A DNA stretch of 64,000 nucleotides, from contig CANROJ010000005.1 in assembly GCA_947632215.1 (NCBI GenBank), positions 1 through 64,000 of the forward strand, read 5' to 3'. Under the pieces are notes generated by a model. It saw only the letters and a program-made list of their open reading frames with translations. It ran no database searches and was not told the origin of the DNA. Positions 26,688 through 36,251 of this stretch are shown one piece after another. This DNA is from an uncultured Flavobacterium sp. (GTDB lineage Bacteria > Bacteroidota > Bacteroidia > Flavobacteriales > Flavobacteriaceae). Numbering within the stretch: the stretch's first letter is position 1; every line of letters begins with the position of its first letter. A program made the position numbers and the translations under genes.

Positions 26688-26778
26688 TTGCTTATCGCTT
26701 TATTTATTTTTTTCTCTTACTACGGCCTTGAATAAAGAAACAGCAGTACTCTAAATTTCTTTGTCTTTCGCTCTTTAG

Positions 26779-27891
26779 TTACAATACTCCCTTACTACTA
26801 GGAATACTATAATTTTGGTTCTTTGAAGTGGCTAATCTTAGTGCTTTAGCAAAGCATTTAAAAATAGACTCTATCTTATGATGCTCATTATCTCCGGTTG
26901 CCTTTATGTTTAAATTACATCCTGCACCTTGACAAAAACTCTCAAAGAAATGAGAGAACATCTCACAAGGCATATCACCTACTTTTTCTCTTTTAAAATC
27001 TGCATCCCACACTAAAAATGGGCGATTACTAAAGTCAATAGCCACTGAGGTTAAAGCATCATCCATTGGAAGAGAGAATCCATATCTTTCAATAGCTTTT
27101 TTACTACCTAAGGCTTCTTGAAAAGCTTGTCCTAAAGCTAGTGCGGTATCTTCTATAGTGTGGTGCTCATCTACCCATAGATCGCCTTTTACTTTAACTT
27201 GCAGCCCGATGTTTCCATGCTTTTGAATTTGAGCTAACATATGGTCAAAAAAGCCTAAACCACTTTGTATATCACAACACTTGCTCCAATCCAGGTTTAC
27301 CATCACCTCTATGTCTGTCTCCTTAGTTTTTCTTTGAACTCTAGCGGTTCTATACTGACCTTTTAAAAAAGTATAGATTTCTTGCCATTCTTTAGTAAAC
27401 AGAGCTACCTCTTGTTTGCCTTGTATATCAGTATTAGTAGTTGGATCAACAATAACAATACTTTTAGCTCCTAGGTTCTTTGCTAATTGCAGATCACTTA
27501 AACGGTCGCCTATAACAAAAGAGTTTTCTAAATCATACTGGCCATAAACATATTTGCTTAACATCCCTATACCTGGTTTTCTATTGATAGAGTTCTCACT
27601 AGGTAAAGAAGGATCAATAAAAATATCTGCAAAACTTACTCCCTGACTCTCTAAGAGTTGGATCATTGCATTTTGTACTGGCCAGAAATCCTCCAGGGCA
27701 AAACTATCGGTTCCCAATCCATCTTGATTACTTACCAAAACAAGCACATAGTCGGTTTCTTTAGCAATTCTACTCAGACAAACCACTACATCTTTTACAT
27801 ATCGCATCTTTTGAAAACTATCGATTTGAAAATCTTCTGGCTCCTGTAATATGGTTCCATCTCTATCTATAAATAATACTTTCTTTTTCAT
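26779..27891 (-). CDS. hisB: Bifunctional histidinol-phosphatase / imidazoleglycerol-phosphate dehydratase
   Basis: 370 residues. The N-terminal HAD phosphatase (about 1-165) carries DRDGT (D9, D11), a zinc-lacking or diverged loop, and GDRLSDLQLAKNLGAK. The C-terminal dehydratase holds GFFDHMLAQI, DEHHTIEDTALALGQAF, and EMFSHFFESF plus NEHHKIESIFKCFAKAL, the His-rich metal motifs. It performs the two steps around hisC. It starts 1 base after the hisC stop. The fused form is normal for this group. Confidence 0.95.
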   Translation of the reverse strand: MKKKVLFIDRDGTILQEPEDFQIDSFQKMRYVKDVVVCLSRIAKETDYVLVLVSNQDGLGTDSFALEDFWPVQNAMIQLLESQGVSFADIFIDPSLPSENSINRKPGIGMLSKYVYGQYDLENSFVIGDRLSDLQLAKNLGAKSIVIVDPTTNTDIQGKQEVALFTKEWQEIYTFLKGQYRTARVQRKTKETDIEVMVNLDWSKCCDIQSGLGFFDHMLAQIQKHGNIGLQVKVKGDLWVDEHHTIEDTALALGQAFQEALGSKKAIERYGFSLPMDDALTSVAIDFSNRPFLVWDADFKREKVGDMPCEMFSHFFESFCQGAGCNLNIKATGDNEHHKIESIFKCFAKALRLATSKNQNYSIPSSKGVL

Positions 27892-27892
27892 T

Positions 27893-28939
27893 TTAAAGGT
27901 TTTTTAAACACTGAATTACTAACTTATTCTCTAAAGGGGTTCCCACTGATATACGCAAAGCCCCTGGCTTGACCCCTTGCCTATCTCTTACCAAAATACC
28001 CTTGTCAAGTAAGGCATTGTAAACTTTTGTGGCATCAAGAAAGACTACCAATAAAAAGTTAGCATCCGAGGGGTAAACCTTCTTCACTAAAGGTAGTAAG
28101 GCTAATTCTTGACTCAGAAACTCTCTTTGGTCTATAATCCACTGGGTAGTTTGCTTGACAAAGTTGCTGTTTTGTAAAACCTCTATAGCTTTTTCTTGAT
28201 TGACTTGACTAATATTATAGGGAGATTTAACTTTGTTGAAAATCTCTACTAACTCCTGGTCCATAAAAGCCATTCCAATGCGAAGAGCTGCCCCGGCCCA
28301 AGCCTTAGATAAAGTCTGCAGTACAATTACATTATTACAACAAAGAAAACTATCTTGCAGAAAAGGTTTCTGTGCAAAATCAATATAAGCCTGATCTAAA
28401 ATAACGATACCTTGAAACTCTTGAATAAGCTTCTGGATCAAGTCCGTATCTAAAAGATTTCCAGTGGGGTTATTTACCTGACAGATAAACAACAACTTTG
28501 CATCTTGCACCTGTAATACCTCTTGAACTACTCTATCAGACAAACTAAAATCCTGTTCTAGGTTTACCTCAACAATAGGGGTTTGATGAATATCTCCATA
28601 AACCTTATACATACCGTAGCTAGGTCGCAGGACAACAGCCTTGTCTACTAAAGGTTGACAGAAGATGCGAAACGCTAAATCAATTACCTCATCACTACCA
28701 TTGGAAAGAAATATATTTTGTTGTGGAATTTGCTTTACCTTAGATAAAATCTGTTTTACTTTACTTTGGTATGGATCACAATACCTATTATATTCTCCAA
28801 ATGGATTCTCATTGGCATCTAACAAGACAACTTGCTTCTCTAGGTAATCCAACTTCTCTGACCTAGCACTACTATAAGGCTGTAAATTCCAAATATTTGG
28901 TCTAACAACACTTTGGAATTCTATATTTTTACTTTTCAT
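27893..28939 (-). CDS. hisC: Histidinol-phosphate aminotransferase
   Basis: 348 residues, class II PLP-fold type I. LLDANENPFGEYNRY is the HisC start signature, SNGSDEVIDLAFRIF the cofactor phosphate region, VNNPTGN and ILDQAYIDFA the PLP ring contacts, and LSKAWAGAALRIG holds the Schiff-base lysine and the phosphate-binding arginine. It transaminates imidazole acetol phosphate with glutamate. Its start overlaps the hisD end by 11 bases. Confidence 0.95.
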   Translation of the reverse strand: MKSKNIEFQSVVRPNIWNLQPYSSARSEKLDYLEKQVVLLDANENPFGEYNRYCDPYQSKVKQILSKVKQIPQQNIFLSNGSDEVIDLAFRIFCQPLVDKAVVLRPSYGMYKVYGDIHQTPIVEVNLEQDFSLSDRVVQEVLQVQDAKLLFICQVNNPTGNLLDTDLIQKLIQEFQGIVILDQAYIDFAQKPFLQDSFLCCNNVIVLQTLSKAWAGAALRIGMAFMDQELVEIFNKVKSPYNISQVNQEKAIEVLQNSNFVKQTTQWIIDQREFLSQELALLPLVKKVYPSDANFLLVVFLDATKVYNALLDKGILVRDRQGVKPGALRISVGTPLENKLVIQCLKNL

Positions 28940-30221
28940 CTTGAATCTTTTTTAATCGGATACTCACTGCCATTTTGTGTGCAAGTAATCCTTCGCTTTG
29001 TGCTAATACTTCAATGGTTGGTCCTAAATTTTCAATGCCTTGTTGGCTGATGCTCTGAAAGGTAATTTGCTTGGAAAAGCTATCCACGCTAAGTCCGCTA
29101 TATCCCCTAGCATACCCACTAGTTGGTAAGGTATGATTGGTACCTGAGGCATAATCACCTGCACTCTCACAGGCATATTTACCTAAGAAAACCGAACCTG
29201 CGTTTTGTATTTGACCCACATAATCACAGGCATTTTCAAAACTAAGTATAAGGTGCTCCGGGGCATACACATTACTGAATTCGATACACTGAGCCAGTGT
29301 AGAGAAATACACACAAAAACTATTCTCTAAAGCCTCTTTGGCTATTGCAGCTCTAGGCAAATCTTCACATTGTGTTTCGATGGCCTGTTTTACTTGAGCG
29401 ATTTTCTCTAAAGAAGTACTCAAAAGAACAACCTGAGAATCCACACCATGCTCACATTGACTTAGTAAATCACTAGCTATAAAATCCGCATCGCTATCCT
29501 TAGTGGCTATAACTAAGACTTCACTAGGTCCAGCTGGCATATCAATAGCTACCCCATCTGATTGTACTAACTCCTTTGCCTTGGTTACCCACTGATTCCC
29601 TGGACCGAATATCTTATCGACCCGTTCTATACTTTGAGTTCCATAGGCTAAGGCGGCTATTGCTTGAGCTCCTCCCACTTTGTAAATCTTATCGATTCCC
29701 AACAAACTAGCTACATATAAAACCTCGGGTGAAACACTTTGATCCTTTTGACAAGGGGTACATACCGATATAGAAGAACAACCAGCGAGTTTAGCAGGAA
29801 TCCCCAACATAAGTAATGTACTAAATAAAGCGGCGCTACCTCCAGGAATATACAATCCAACTTTACCAATACCCACTTGCTTTCTAAAACACTTCACTCC
29901 AGGGGTCGTTTCAATAACGGGTTGTTGGATTAATTGAGCTTTGTGAAAAATGTAAATATTATCATATGCAACATCTATGGCATCTTTAAAGGCTTGACTA
30001 ACTTTCTCTTTCGCTTGAGCAATCTGCTGATCACTTACCTGTATTTGATCTAACTCGACTTTATCAATCTGCTTGGTAAGACTAAAAAGAGCTTGGTCTT
30101 TCTGGGTTTTTACCATCTCTAAGATAGCCTGTACCTTTGGAGTTATTACACAGGTATCTTGTAGTGGTCTTTGACAAATCTTTGCCCAAGTATCTTTGGA
30201 TGGATTATTATATTCTTGCAT
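28929..30221 (-). CDS. hisD: Histidinol dehydrogenase
   Basis: 430 residues, full length. Signatures are VGLYIPGGSAALFSTLLML, VGGAQAIAALAYGT, IFGPGNQWVTKAKELV, IDMPAGPSEVLV with the [15 protein letters not shown] zinc-site histidine, and a late NAGSVFLGKYACESAGDYAS. It oxidises histidinol to histidine with two NAD. It follows hisG by 14 bases in the operon. Confidence 0.96.
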   Translation of the reverse strand: MQEYNNPSKDTWAKICQRPLQDTCVITPKVQAILEMVKTQKDQALFSLTKQIDKVELDQIQVSDQQIAQAKEKVSQAFKDAIDVAYDNIYIFHKAQLIQQPVIETTPGVKCFRKQVGIGKVGLYIPGGSAALFSTLLMLGIPAKLAGCSSISVCTPCQKDQSVSPEVLYVASLLGIDKIYKVGGAQAIAALAYGTQSIERVDKIFGPGNQWVTKAKELVQSDGVAIDMPAGPSEVLVIATKDSDADFIASDLLSQCEHGVDSQVVLLSTSLEKIAQVKQAIETQCEDLPRAAIAKEALENSFCVYFSTLAQCIEFSNVYAPEHLILSFENACDYVGQIQNAGSVFLGKYACESAGDYASGTNHTLPTSGYARGYSGLSVDSFSKQITFQSISQQGIENLGPTIEVLAQSEGLLAHKMAVSIRLKKIQDEK

Positions 30222-30235
30222 AGCTATTGTAATTA

Positions 30236-31093
30236 TTAAAGGATCATCTTTTCAATTGGAACAACCAAAATACCTTGGGCTCCGGCTTGTTTTAACTTTT
30301 GAATGTTTTCCCAAAAATCATCTTCTTTGATAACAGAATGTACAGAAGACCAGCCACTGGTAGCCAGAGGAAGAACACTTGGACTCTTTACCCCTGGAAG
30401 TATAGAGATAATCTGCTGAATTTTATCATTAGGAGCATTCAGCAAGATGTATTTGTTTTCTTTGGAAAGTAAAAGAGCCTGAATTCTGGCCTGTAGTCTT
30501 TCTAAAAGACTTTGTTTATCTTTACTCAGCTCTGGGTTTTGGATTAAAACAGCTTGGCTTTGCAAGATCACCTCTACTTCTTTTAAACCGTTACTCATCA
30601 AGGTAGAGCCGCTACTAACGATATCACATACTCCTTGAGCCAGTCCAATACTAGGAGCAATCTCCACGCTTCCTGAAATAGTTTCAATACCCGCGTTGAT
30701 ATTATTGTCTTGTAAAAACTTTTGAAGAATCTTAGGATAAGATGTAGCTATTTTTTTGTCTTGGAAGTATTCTAGCCCAGGGTAGTTGACTTCTTTAGGC
30801 ACAGCCAAGGAAAGTCTACAGAATGAAAAACCTAATTTTTCAGTAACTAAAAGTGGAAGATCCTCCTCTAAGAAAACGTTTTGACCAATAATTCCAATAT
30901 CGGCTACACCACTTTGTACGTATCTTGGAATATCATCATCTCTTAGAAATAAAACCTCTATAGGAAAGTTGGTACTTTGAGCTTTTAATTTACCCGCACC
31001 ATAAGGTATTTTTATACCACATTGTTTTAAAAGTTCTAAAGACTTTTCGCTTAAACGTCCACCCTTTTGAATGGCTAAAATTAATTTTGACAT
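30236..31093 (-). CDS. hisG: ATP phosphoribosyltransferase, long form with regulatory domain
   Basis: 285 residues from the ATG at 31093: MSKLILAIQKGGRLSEKSLE, PRYVQSGVADIGIIGQNVF, the SGSTLMSNGLKEVEVI phosphate loop (PRPP site), then a C-terminal ACT-like regulatory domain (ILPGVKSPSVLPLATSGWSS, VHSVIKEDDFWENI, GAQGILVVPIEKMI). The long form is feedback-inhibited by histidine. A longer frame from 31153 is rejected: its extra 20 residues run toward the attenuator terminator and match nothing. It is the first structural gene after the leader-peptide attenuator. Confidence 0.95.
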   Translation of the reverse strand: MSKLILAIQKGGRLSEKSLELLKQCGIKIPYGAGKLKAQSTNFPIEVLFLRDDDIPRYVQSGVADIGIIGQNVFLEEDLPLLVTEKLGFSFCRLSLAVPKEVNYPGLEYFQDKKIATSYPKILQKFLQDNNINAGIETISGSVEIAPSIGLAQGVCDIVSSGSTLMSNGLKEVEVILQSQAVLIQNPELSKDKQSLLERLQARIQALLLSKENKYILLNAPNDKIQQIISILPGVKSPSVLPLATSGWSSVHSVIKEDDFWENIQKLKQAGAQGILVVPIEKMIL

Positions 31094-31161
31094 CGTTTGT
31101 ATTTTTTTACTCCCAAAACGAGTCGACAAACGGTTCAAAACAATGCAATACAAAAAGCGTA

Positions 31162-31197
31162 AAACAAAAAAATCCCGTTTGATGACTCAAACGGGAT
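31162..31197 (-). terminator. Attenuator terminator upstream of hisG
   Basis: Perfect 11-bp stem ATCCCGTTTGA (31172-31182) with TCAAACGGGAT (31187-31197), 4-base loop; on the minus strand it is followed by TTTTTTTG (31171 downward), an intrinsic terminator 70 bases before the hisG ATG and 49 bases after the leader peptide stop. Confidence 0.92.
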
Positions 31198-31245
31198 AAT
31201 TAGTTATTTTATTAGTTTACATAAATCACAACATTATCGGCTCGC

Positions 31246-31293
31246 TTAAGTGCAAGTAAAATGATGATGATGATGGAATTTATTTGTAAACAT
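31246..31293 (-). CDS. hisL: His leader peptide (attenuator)
   Basis: A 15-codon frame, MFTNKFHHHHHFTCT, with five consecutive histidine codons (31261-31275) starts 23 bases after a good -7 box and ends 49 bases before a strong terminator hairpin. This is the classical design of transcription attenuation: ribosome stalling at His codons when charged tRNA-His is scarce should prevent the terminator from forming. Upstream GTTTACAAATAAA (31281-31291 region) can also pair with TTTATGTAAAC (31215-31225), a possible pause or alternative hairpin. It is too short for standard gene finding. The symbol is given by analogy with enterobacterial hisL. Confidence 0.9.
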   Translation of the reverse strand: MFTNKFHHHHHFTCT

Positions 31294-31315
31294 TATTTGT
31301 CTTATTTGTATGGAG

Positions 31316-31344
31316 CAAATGTAGAAGTTTTTTTGTCTTACAAA
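31316..31344 (-). promoter_or_regulatory. Promoter of the his operon
   Basis: On the minus strand -33 TTTG (31344-31341) and -7 TACATTTG (31323-31316) are separated by 17 bases, a good Bacteroidota promoter. Initiation would be about 15-20 bases before the leader peptide ATG. Confidence 0.75.
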
Positions 31345-32064
31345 GCAATGAAAATGGAATTATTTTTTATTTTTTTTTTCAAAGCAGCTTTACAAAACAA
31401 ATAAACCACTAATTACAAGTTAATTACAAAACAAAAAAAGTAGCAAAAAATTAAGTAAAAATAAAAACAAATGAGCTTATTTAAGTCTATCAGCACAAAA
31501 AATAGACTACTAGAAAACTATAAAACATTAAAAAACGCCTTAAATAATTTTTAATCTATTTTATAAACTCTACTAATTCGTTAGGTAAAATAAAAATTTG
31601 CTTGGCTTAAAGTAAATAATAGGCATTAGTATTTTTTCAAAAAGCAAAAGATCTAATCCTCTTTGGGATAAGCACAACAATATTAGTTACAAAAAAAGGC
31701 ATAGTAGCGGCTTTAACAACCTTGTGCTACTATGCCCTTTTTGTATCTTATATACTTGGCATTTTGATTTTTGTCGACTGTTTTAGATAATCTTTAATAA
31801 AATAATATGACCCTAATAAATCCATAAAGCTGCTAACACTCCTGGCTAAAAGGGTCATAAGTAAAATAACTAACTTCAAATGAAACATTTGAGATTATAA
31901 TAAAATGCCTGCGACTAACTCCATTAATACCTCTACAGGATGATACTAAAAAGAGCCTTTATTATAATATTGTTTAATTCCTTGCAGATTGCCCTTTTAA
32001 AAAGCATAAGCAGCAATAGGAAAGAATTGTATTTATTCGTATTTTAATAACTAAATCCTAGGGA
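31345..32064. other. 720-base gap with two hairpins
   Basis: A strong A-tract/T-tract hairpin GGCATAGTAGC/GCTACTATGCC (31691-31743) looks like a bidirectional terminator, and ATGACCCT/AGGGTCAT (31807-31858) forms a longer-range inverted repeat. No gene is visible; the rest is very AT-rich. Confidence 0.55.
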
Positions 32065-32535
32065 TTAGTTTTCTCCAATTAATTTATAGTTTCCATATAA
32101 AGAAGCTCCTTCAGCACAGTACTGCTGTAATACTCCTCTATCTCCTTCATTTACCGTATCAATGGTTAACATACCTTTTTCAAAAAAGAAATTTACTTCA
32201 ACACCATGTAATTTAGTTTGGTAATGTGTAGGTGTAACTTTCTGAGCTGTAGTTTGCAACGAACAATTGGTCTGGGTATTCTCCGGTGGAGAGCTAACTA
32301 GAATATTAGCCACTTGTTTGTCGTCTCCCTCTAAAAGAACCTCTACCTGCACATAATTATCTGGTCTGTTTTGACCATGGCCATCATGTACTAAAATATA
32401 TACCCCATTTGTTGGTAATAATTCTGCAGCTTGTTTTTGTAAAGCAGCTTCTTCTTTCTTTTGTCCTTCACAACTAACTAAAGAAAATGTTAAACAAAAT
32501 ACTAAAGCAGCTATGCCCGATATTCTTTTTATCAT
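32065..32535 (-). CDS. Lipoprotein of unknown function
   Basis: 156 residues. A signal peptide MIKRISGIAALVFCLTFSLV ends in the lipobox LVSC (C22), so the mature protein is lipid-anchored. After a Lys/Gln-rich linker it carries a small beta-rich domain (VYILVHDGHGQNRPDNYVQV, VEVNFFFEKGMLTIDTV). I do not recognise the domain. It stands alone, on the same strand as the his operon but separated by 720 bases. Confidence 0.75.
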   Translation of the reverse strand: MIKRISGIAALVFCLTFSLVSCEGQKKEEAALQKQAAELLPTNGVYILVHDGHGQNRPDNYVQVEVLLEGDDKQVANILVSSPPENTQTNCSLQTTAQKVTPTHYQTKLHGVEVNFFFEKGMLTIDTVNEGDRGVLQQYCAEGASLYGNYKLIGEN

Positions 32536-32854
32536 AACTAATGTGTTTTTTATTTACAAATATAGTCATATTTAGCAATATTTTCAACACATTTGAAAAT
32601 ATTTGAATACTAAGCAAATCAGAATAAAAGTTAAATAATATATTTTTAACATAATTAAGTATTTTATTCTCCATTTTTTACCACTCATTAGAATAGAAAA
32701 TCCTTTGTAGCAGATCTTTAAATAAAAACCTTTAAAAAAAATACCCTATAGCTTATATCCAAATTGGATAAAAACTATAGGGTATTTATAGGTAAACAAA
32801 CTAGGTTTACTACCTAATAAAAGACTCATTTAGTAGTGTAATCTATTGTTTATT
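32536..32854 (-). terminator. Gap with the pepP terminator (stem 32740-32786)
   Basis: AATACCCTATAG (32740-32751) pairs with CTATAGGGTATT (32775-32786); on the minus strand it ends in T8. The remaining sequence is AT-rich leader of the lipoprotein gene. Confidence 0.85.
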
Positions 32855-34255
32855 CTAACGATGATCTCTTTTATACTGTTCTATTTCCTTTACAGTTTTA
32901 ATTAACTCCGGTCCTAGTAAACGGTAAGAGTTATCTTGAATTAAAAAGTTGTCCTCGATGCGAATTCCACCAAAATCTACAAAATCATTTAAGCGATCAT
33001 AATTTATAAACTCACTATATTTTTTGTCTTTACTCCAGCGTTGTATTAATTCTGGAATAAAATAGATCCCAGGTTCGATTGTTACCACGTGACCTTTTTT
33101 AAGCTCTTTACCCAAGCGCAGAGATTTAAGCCCAAACTGCTGGGTTTCTTTTTTAAGTGTTGGCGTGTAACCTACGTACTGTTCTCCTAGGTCTTCCATA
33201 TCGTGAACATCTAGCCCCATCATATGACCTAATCCACATTGAAAAAACATGGTATGGGCATGATTCTCTACAGCATCCTGGGCATTGCCTTTCATTATTC
33301 CCATCTCAATTAATCCCTCACAAATTACTCTTGAAGCCCTTAGGTGAATATCTCTAAAAGCCACATTGGGTGCCAACATGGATTTTGCTTGGTTAAAGGA
33401 TTGTAAAACGATATTGTAAAGCTGTTTTTGAACATCACTAAAAGTGTCTGAAACAGGAATGGTACGAGTAAGGTCAGAGGCGTAACCACTTTTTACCTCA
33501 CAACCAGAATCGTTTAATAACAACTGACCTGCTGCAAGAGTATTTTGCTGATAGTGATTATGGAGAATCTCTCCGTGAATTGTCACAATACTAGGATAAG
33601 CTAACTCACAATTTCTAGAAGCGGCTAAATGAGCAATCGCACTGGCTATCTCATATTCTTTGACTCCAACACGGGCCATGCGCATAGAGAGTAAATGCAT
33701 ATCTACCGATACCTCTAGGGCTTGTTCGATTTGCTGAATTTCTTCGGGCTGTTTTATTTCTCTTTGGGCTACAACTGCTTTAATAAAAGCCACGGAGCTT
33801 CTCAGGTTTTGAATTGGAATAGATAGTAAATCACTTAAGAGTATTTGATTATAACTTTGGTAAGCTGGTAAATAATGAACCTCTCTACCCTTTGCTATAG
33901 CCTTGGTTATGTAGTCCTTTAAGCTAGAAAATGGAGCAGTATCTTGCACCCCTACAAGTAAACTTTTTTGCTTTATGGTTTCTTGACGTCCCATCCATAC
34001 GATTTGATCCATGGACATTTCGTCTGCAAAAACAATAGTTTCTCCCTTGTCAAGGTCCATAACCCCTGCCATATTTGGTTCTGAAATACCAAAGTAATAT
34101 AAAAAGGTACTGTCTTGGCGAAATCTATAGGTATTGTCCATGAAGTTTATAGGACTCTGCCTATTACCCAAAAATAATAATAGACCTGTTTCAGGAAAGT
34201 TATTCTTTAAAACCTCTCTCCTGTTTATATAAGTTTTCGTACTAAACATATGCAT
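32855..34255 (-). CDS. pepP: Xaa-Pro aminopeptidase (aminopeptidase P, M24B)
   Basis: 466 residues. An N-terminal creatinase-like domain begins REVLKNNFPETGLLLFLGNR; the pita-bread catalytic domain supplies the two-metal ligands: Asp in LLNDSGCEVKSGYASDLTRT (two Asp), His in CGLGHMMGLDVHD, Glu in TIEPGIYF and Glu in GIRIEDNF. It removes N-terminal residues preceding proline, using Mn or a similar metal, and is cytoplasmic (no signal peptide). The start could be the second Met (MFSTK); the difference is trivial. Confidence 0.92.
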   Translation of the reverse strand: MHMFSTKTYINRREVLKNNFPETGLLLFLGNRQSPINFMDNTYRFRQDSTFLYYFGISEPNMAGVMDLDKGETIVFADEMSMDQIVWMGRQETIKQKSLLVGVQDTAPFSSLKDYITKAIAKGREVHYLPAYQSYNQILLSDLLSIPIQNLRSSVAFIKAVVAQREIKQPEEIQQIEQALEVSVDMHLLSMRMARVGVKEYEIASAIAHLAASRNCELAYPSIVTIHGEILHNHYQQNTLAAGQLLLNDSGCEVKSGYASDLTRTIPVSDTFSDVQKQLYNIVLQSFNQAKSMLAPNVAFRDIHLRASRVICEGLIEMGIMKGNAQDAVENHAHTMFFQCGLGHMMGLDVHDMEDLGEQYVGYTPTLKKETQQFGLKSLRLGKELKKGHVVTIEPGIYFIPELIQRWSKDKKYSEFINYDRLNDFVDFGGIRIEDNFLIQDNSYRLLGPELIKTVKEIEQYKRDHR

Positions 34256-34344
34256 CGTTTTTAAGTGATACCAAGGTAATGACTTCTTTTTTATTTACAA
34301 GATAATCTCACTAATAGTTTTAGTACTTACTTGGCATCACTGAA

Positions 34345-35409
34345 TTATGGGCTAAAGAAATACTGCTTATTAAAAAAGTCTTTTACTTTGTCCCAATCTT
34401 TGTGGTTCTTGCACACTTGCATTAAGAAAGAAGAGAATTCACCTTTAAAATAATACTTCTGCCCCATATGCTTTTCTAATTCCTGTATTAAGGCGTTAGT
34501 AAAGATGGTATTCTGTTTTGCAGTACCTTGCAAGAAGAGCTGTTGTACTAAGATAAAAGTATGCTCCTTGACTAATCGATACTCCTTGACAAAAACTTGG
34601 CTCAAATAAAACTCAATCTGCTGCTTATATACAAGGGGATCTTTAATTTGATGTACCCAAAGAGCATAAATCTCAATGTATTTATCTACAAAGACACCTA
34701 ATCTTTTGCTGTGATGCACTATACTTTTATCGAAGTCATAAACCGTATCTAAAAAAGTACAAAACAAAGTGTATGCTATTGTTGAATCTATATGACTCAC
34801 CATATAGGCGTTTATAGGTTCGATAGCGATTTGCAATAAGTCAACGACTTTTTTAATTTTCATAGCCTCCAGAGTCTTTCGCTTTCCTCTAACACTTAAG
34901 ATAGTTTCCATAGCAATCTCTCTTACCATCTCAGGGGTATAGGATAGTTCTTTGCTGGAAAAGCTTAACAAAAACTGCTGCTCTAAGGGTTTATTCTTTT
35001 TAAAAACTTCTAGTATCCACTGCTGTAAAACACCCTTATCCATGTTTTGCAATAGCTCTTGGGTGGGGGTAAGTTTTTGTTTTTTAGTCTTAGAGCCTTT
35101 TTTCAAAGCGCTCTTAAGCTCTATATCTACGCCTTTATCTTGACTCGCTTGACTAATTACAGCCCTATTATTAGACAGATACTGAATTAGAGCTAGTTGA
35201 TGAATACAATACTTCTTAGTATCGTGGCAATCACAGCTACTAAAGACAACTTTTTGCTGATCCAAAGTTACTTTGACATCCCAACTATCCATGCCTTGAT
35301 CCACAAAGGCAATAAAGGTTCCTTTGGGGTGTTGATCTAACTCTCTTAAAACTAATTCAGCGCTAGCTTTAAGATCTCTTTTTAAGGCTCTTTTTAAAAT
35401 ATTGTCCAT
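34345..35409 (-). CDS. SWIM zinc-finger protein
   Basis: 354 residues. The SWIM motif CxCx(n)CxH is seen in SSCDCHDTKKYCIHQLALIQ (about residues 57-75), following the family's N-terminal strands (AFVDQGMDSWDVKVTLDQQK). The rest is helical and resembles the region after SWIM in bacterial SWIM proteins that often pair with SNF2 helicases, but no helicase gene is adjacent. The zinc finger probably mediates DNA or protein binding; activity unknown. It lies 90 bases upstream of pepP on the same strand. Confidence 0.78.
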   Translation of the reverse strand: MDNILKRALKRDLKASAELVLRELDQHPKGTFIAFVDQGMDSWDVKVTLDQQKVVFSSCDCHDTKKYCIHQLALIQYLSNNRAVISQASQDKGVDIELKSALKKGSKTKKQKLTPTQELLQNMDKGVLQQWILEVFKKNKPLEQQFLLSFSSKELSYTPEMVREIAMETILSVRGKRKTLEAMKIKKVVDLLQIAIEPINAYMVSHIDSTIAYTLFCTFLDTVYDFDKSIVHHSKRLGVFVDKYIEIYALWVHQIKDPLVYKQQIEFYLSQVFVKEYRLVKEHTFILVQQLFLQGTAKQNTIFTNALIQELEKHMGQKYYFKGEFSSFLMQVCKNHKDWDKVKDFFNKQYFFSP

Positions 35410-36251
35410 ATTTCGTTAAATTATATAAGGCTAGGTTTGCAAAATAACAGCTCAAATCTACGAGCAAGTTAGCACAAATACAAACATACTTTAAGCCAAG
35501 TAGTACCTTAAAACCAATAATGTAAAAAAATAAGAGTAATTCTAAGTCAAATAACTATATAACAGTATATTTAAGAAAAACAAAAAGTCTATAACAACAC
35601 AGCTTACACTCATAAGGGCTACTGTATATTATGGGGCTAACTTTTTTATAACCTCTATCCTATAGTTTTATAACCCGTAGTGTTTATTAAGGCCTGAGAA
35701 TACCTTAATACACTTTGGTAAAACTAGCAAAAACAACAAGACTGGGTCCGCTATAAAACACGGCTAACAATGGATTATAATTGCTGAATTTTCACTCCTT
35801 AAGCCACTAAAGAATCTATGCGATACCCAACAAACACAAGGCTTCTTGTAATTATCACCATTACAATATTTACCACACTTAACTAACAAAAACCCAAACA
35901 TACAAGACAAATACTAAAGTTTAACAAAAATAGCCTTATTTAAAACATCCATTATTTTGTTAACAATAATATAATTAATACCTTTATAGCCTTAGCATAC
36001 TAACCGAAAAACACATTGTGTCTTATGATACTTATCTTAACTAGGATTTTCAATTATATCGTTGAGCTCTTATTGTCTTTATTTTAAATTACTGTCGTAA
36101 TTTCCCCTTTAAAGACTTCTGATTAAAGTCGCGCTGTGTTTTATTGTTCTATTAAAATACGCTAAGGGCTATTAAAGGTTTTTTTATGTTTTAAATCCAT
36201 AAAAAATAACTTACTTTAGCGCTTAATATTTAATTAATAGATAACAACACA
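35410..36251. other. 842-base gap
   Basis: Divergent intergenic region between the SWIM gene and gcvT. A stem GTG-TATTAAGG/CCTTAATA-CAC (35680-35713) without T-tail is the only structure. The gcvT leader has TACTTTAG (about 36213), one base off the -7 consensus. I see no gene or riboswitch-like conserved motif. Confidence 0.5.

Noticed and set aside
31094..31153. N-terminal extension of HisG
   Set aside because: It runs into the attenuator region, and the family start MSKLILAIQKGGRL is the ATG at 31093.
32474..32674. 66-codon frame overlapping the lipoprotein start
   Set aside because: Overlaps the signal-peptide region in another frame and has an AT-driven composition.
35410..36251. Possible glycine riboswitch before gcvT
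   Set aside because: No conserved paired aptamer motif could be seen; the region is plain AT-rich DNA with one short stem.
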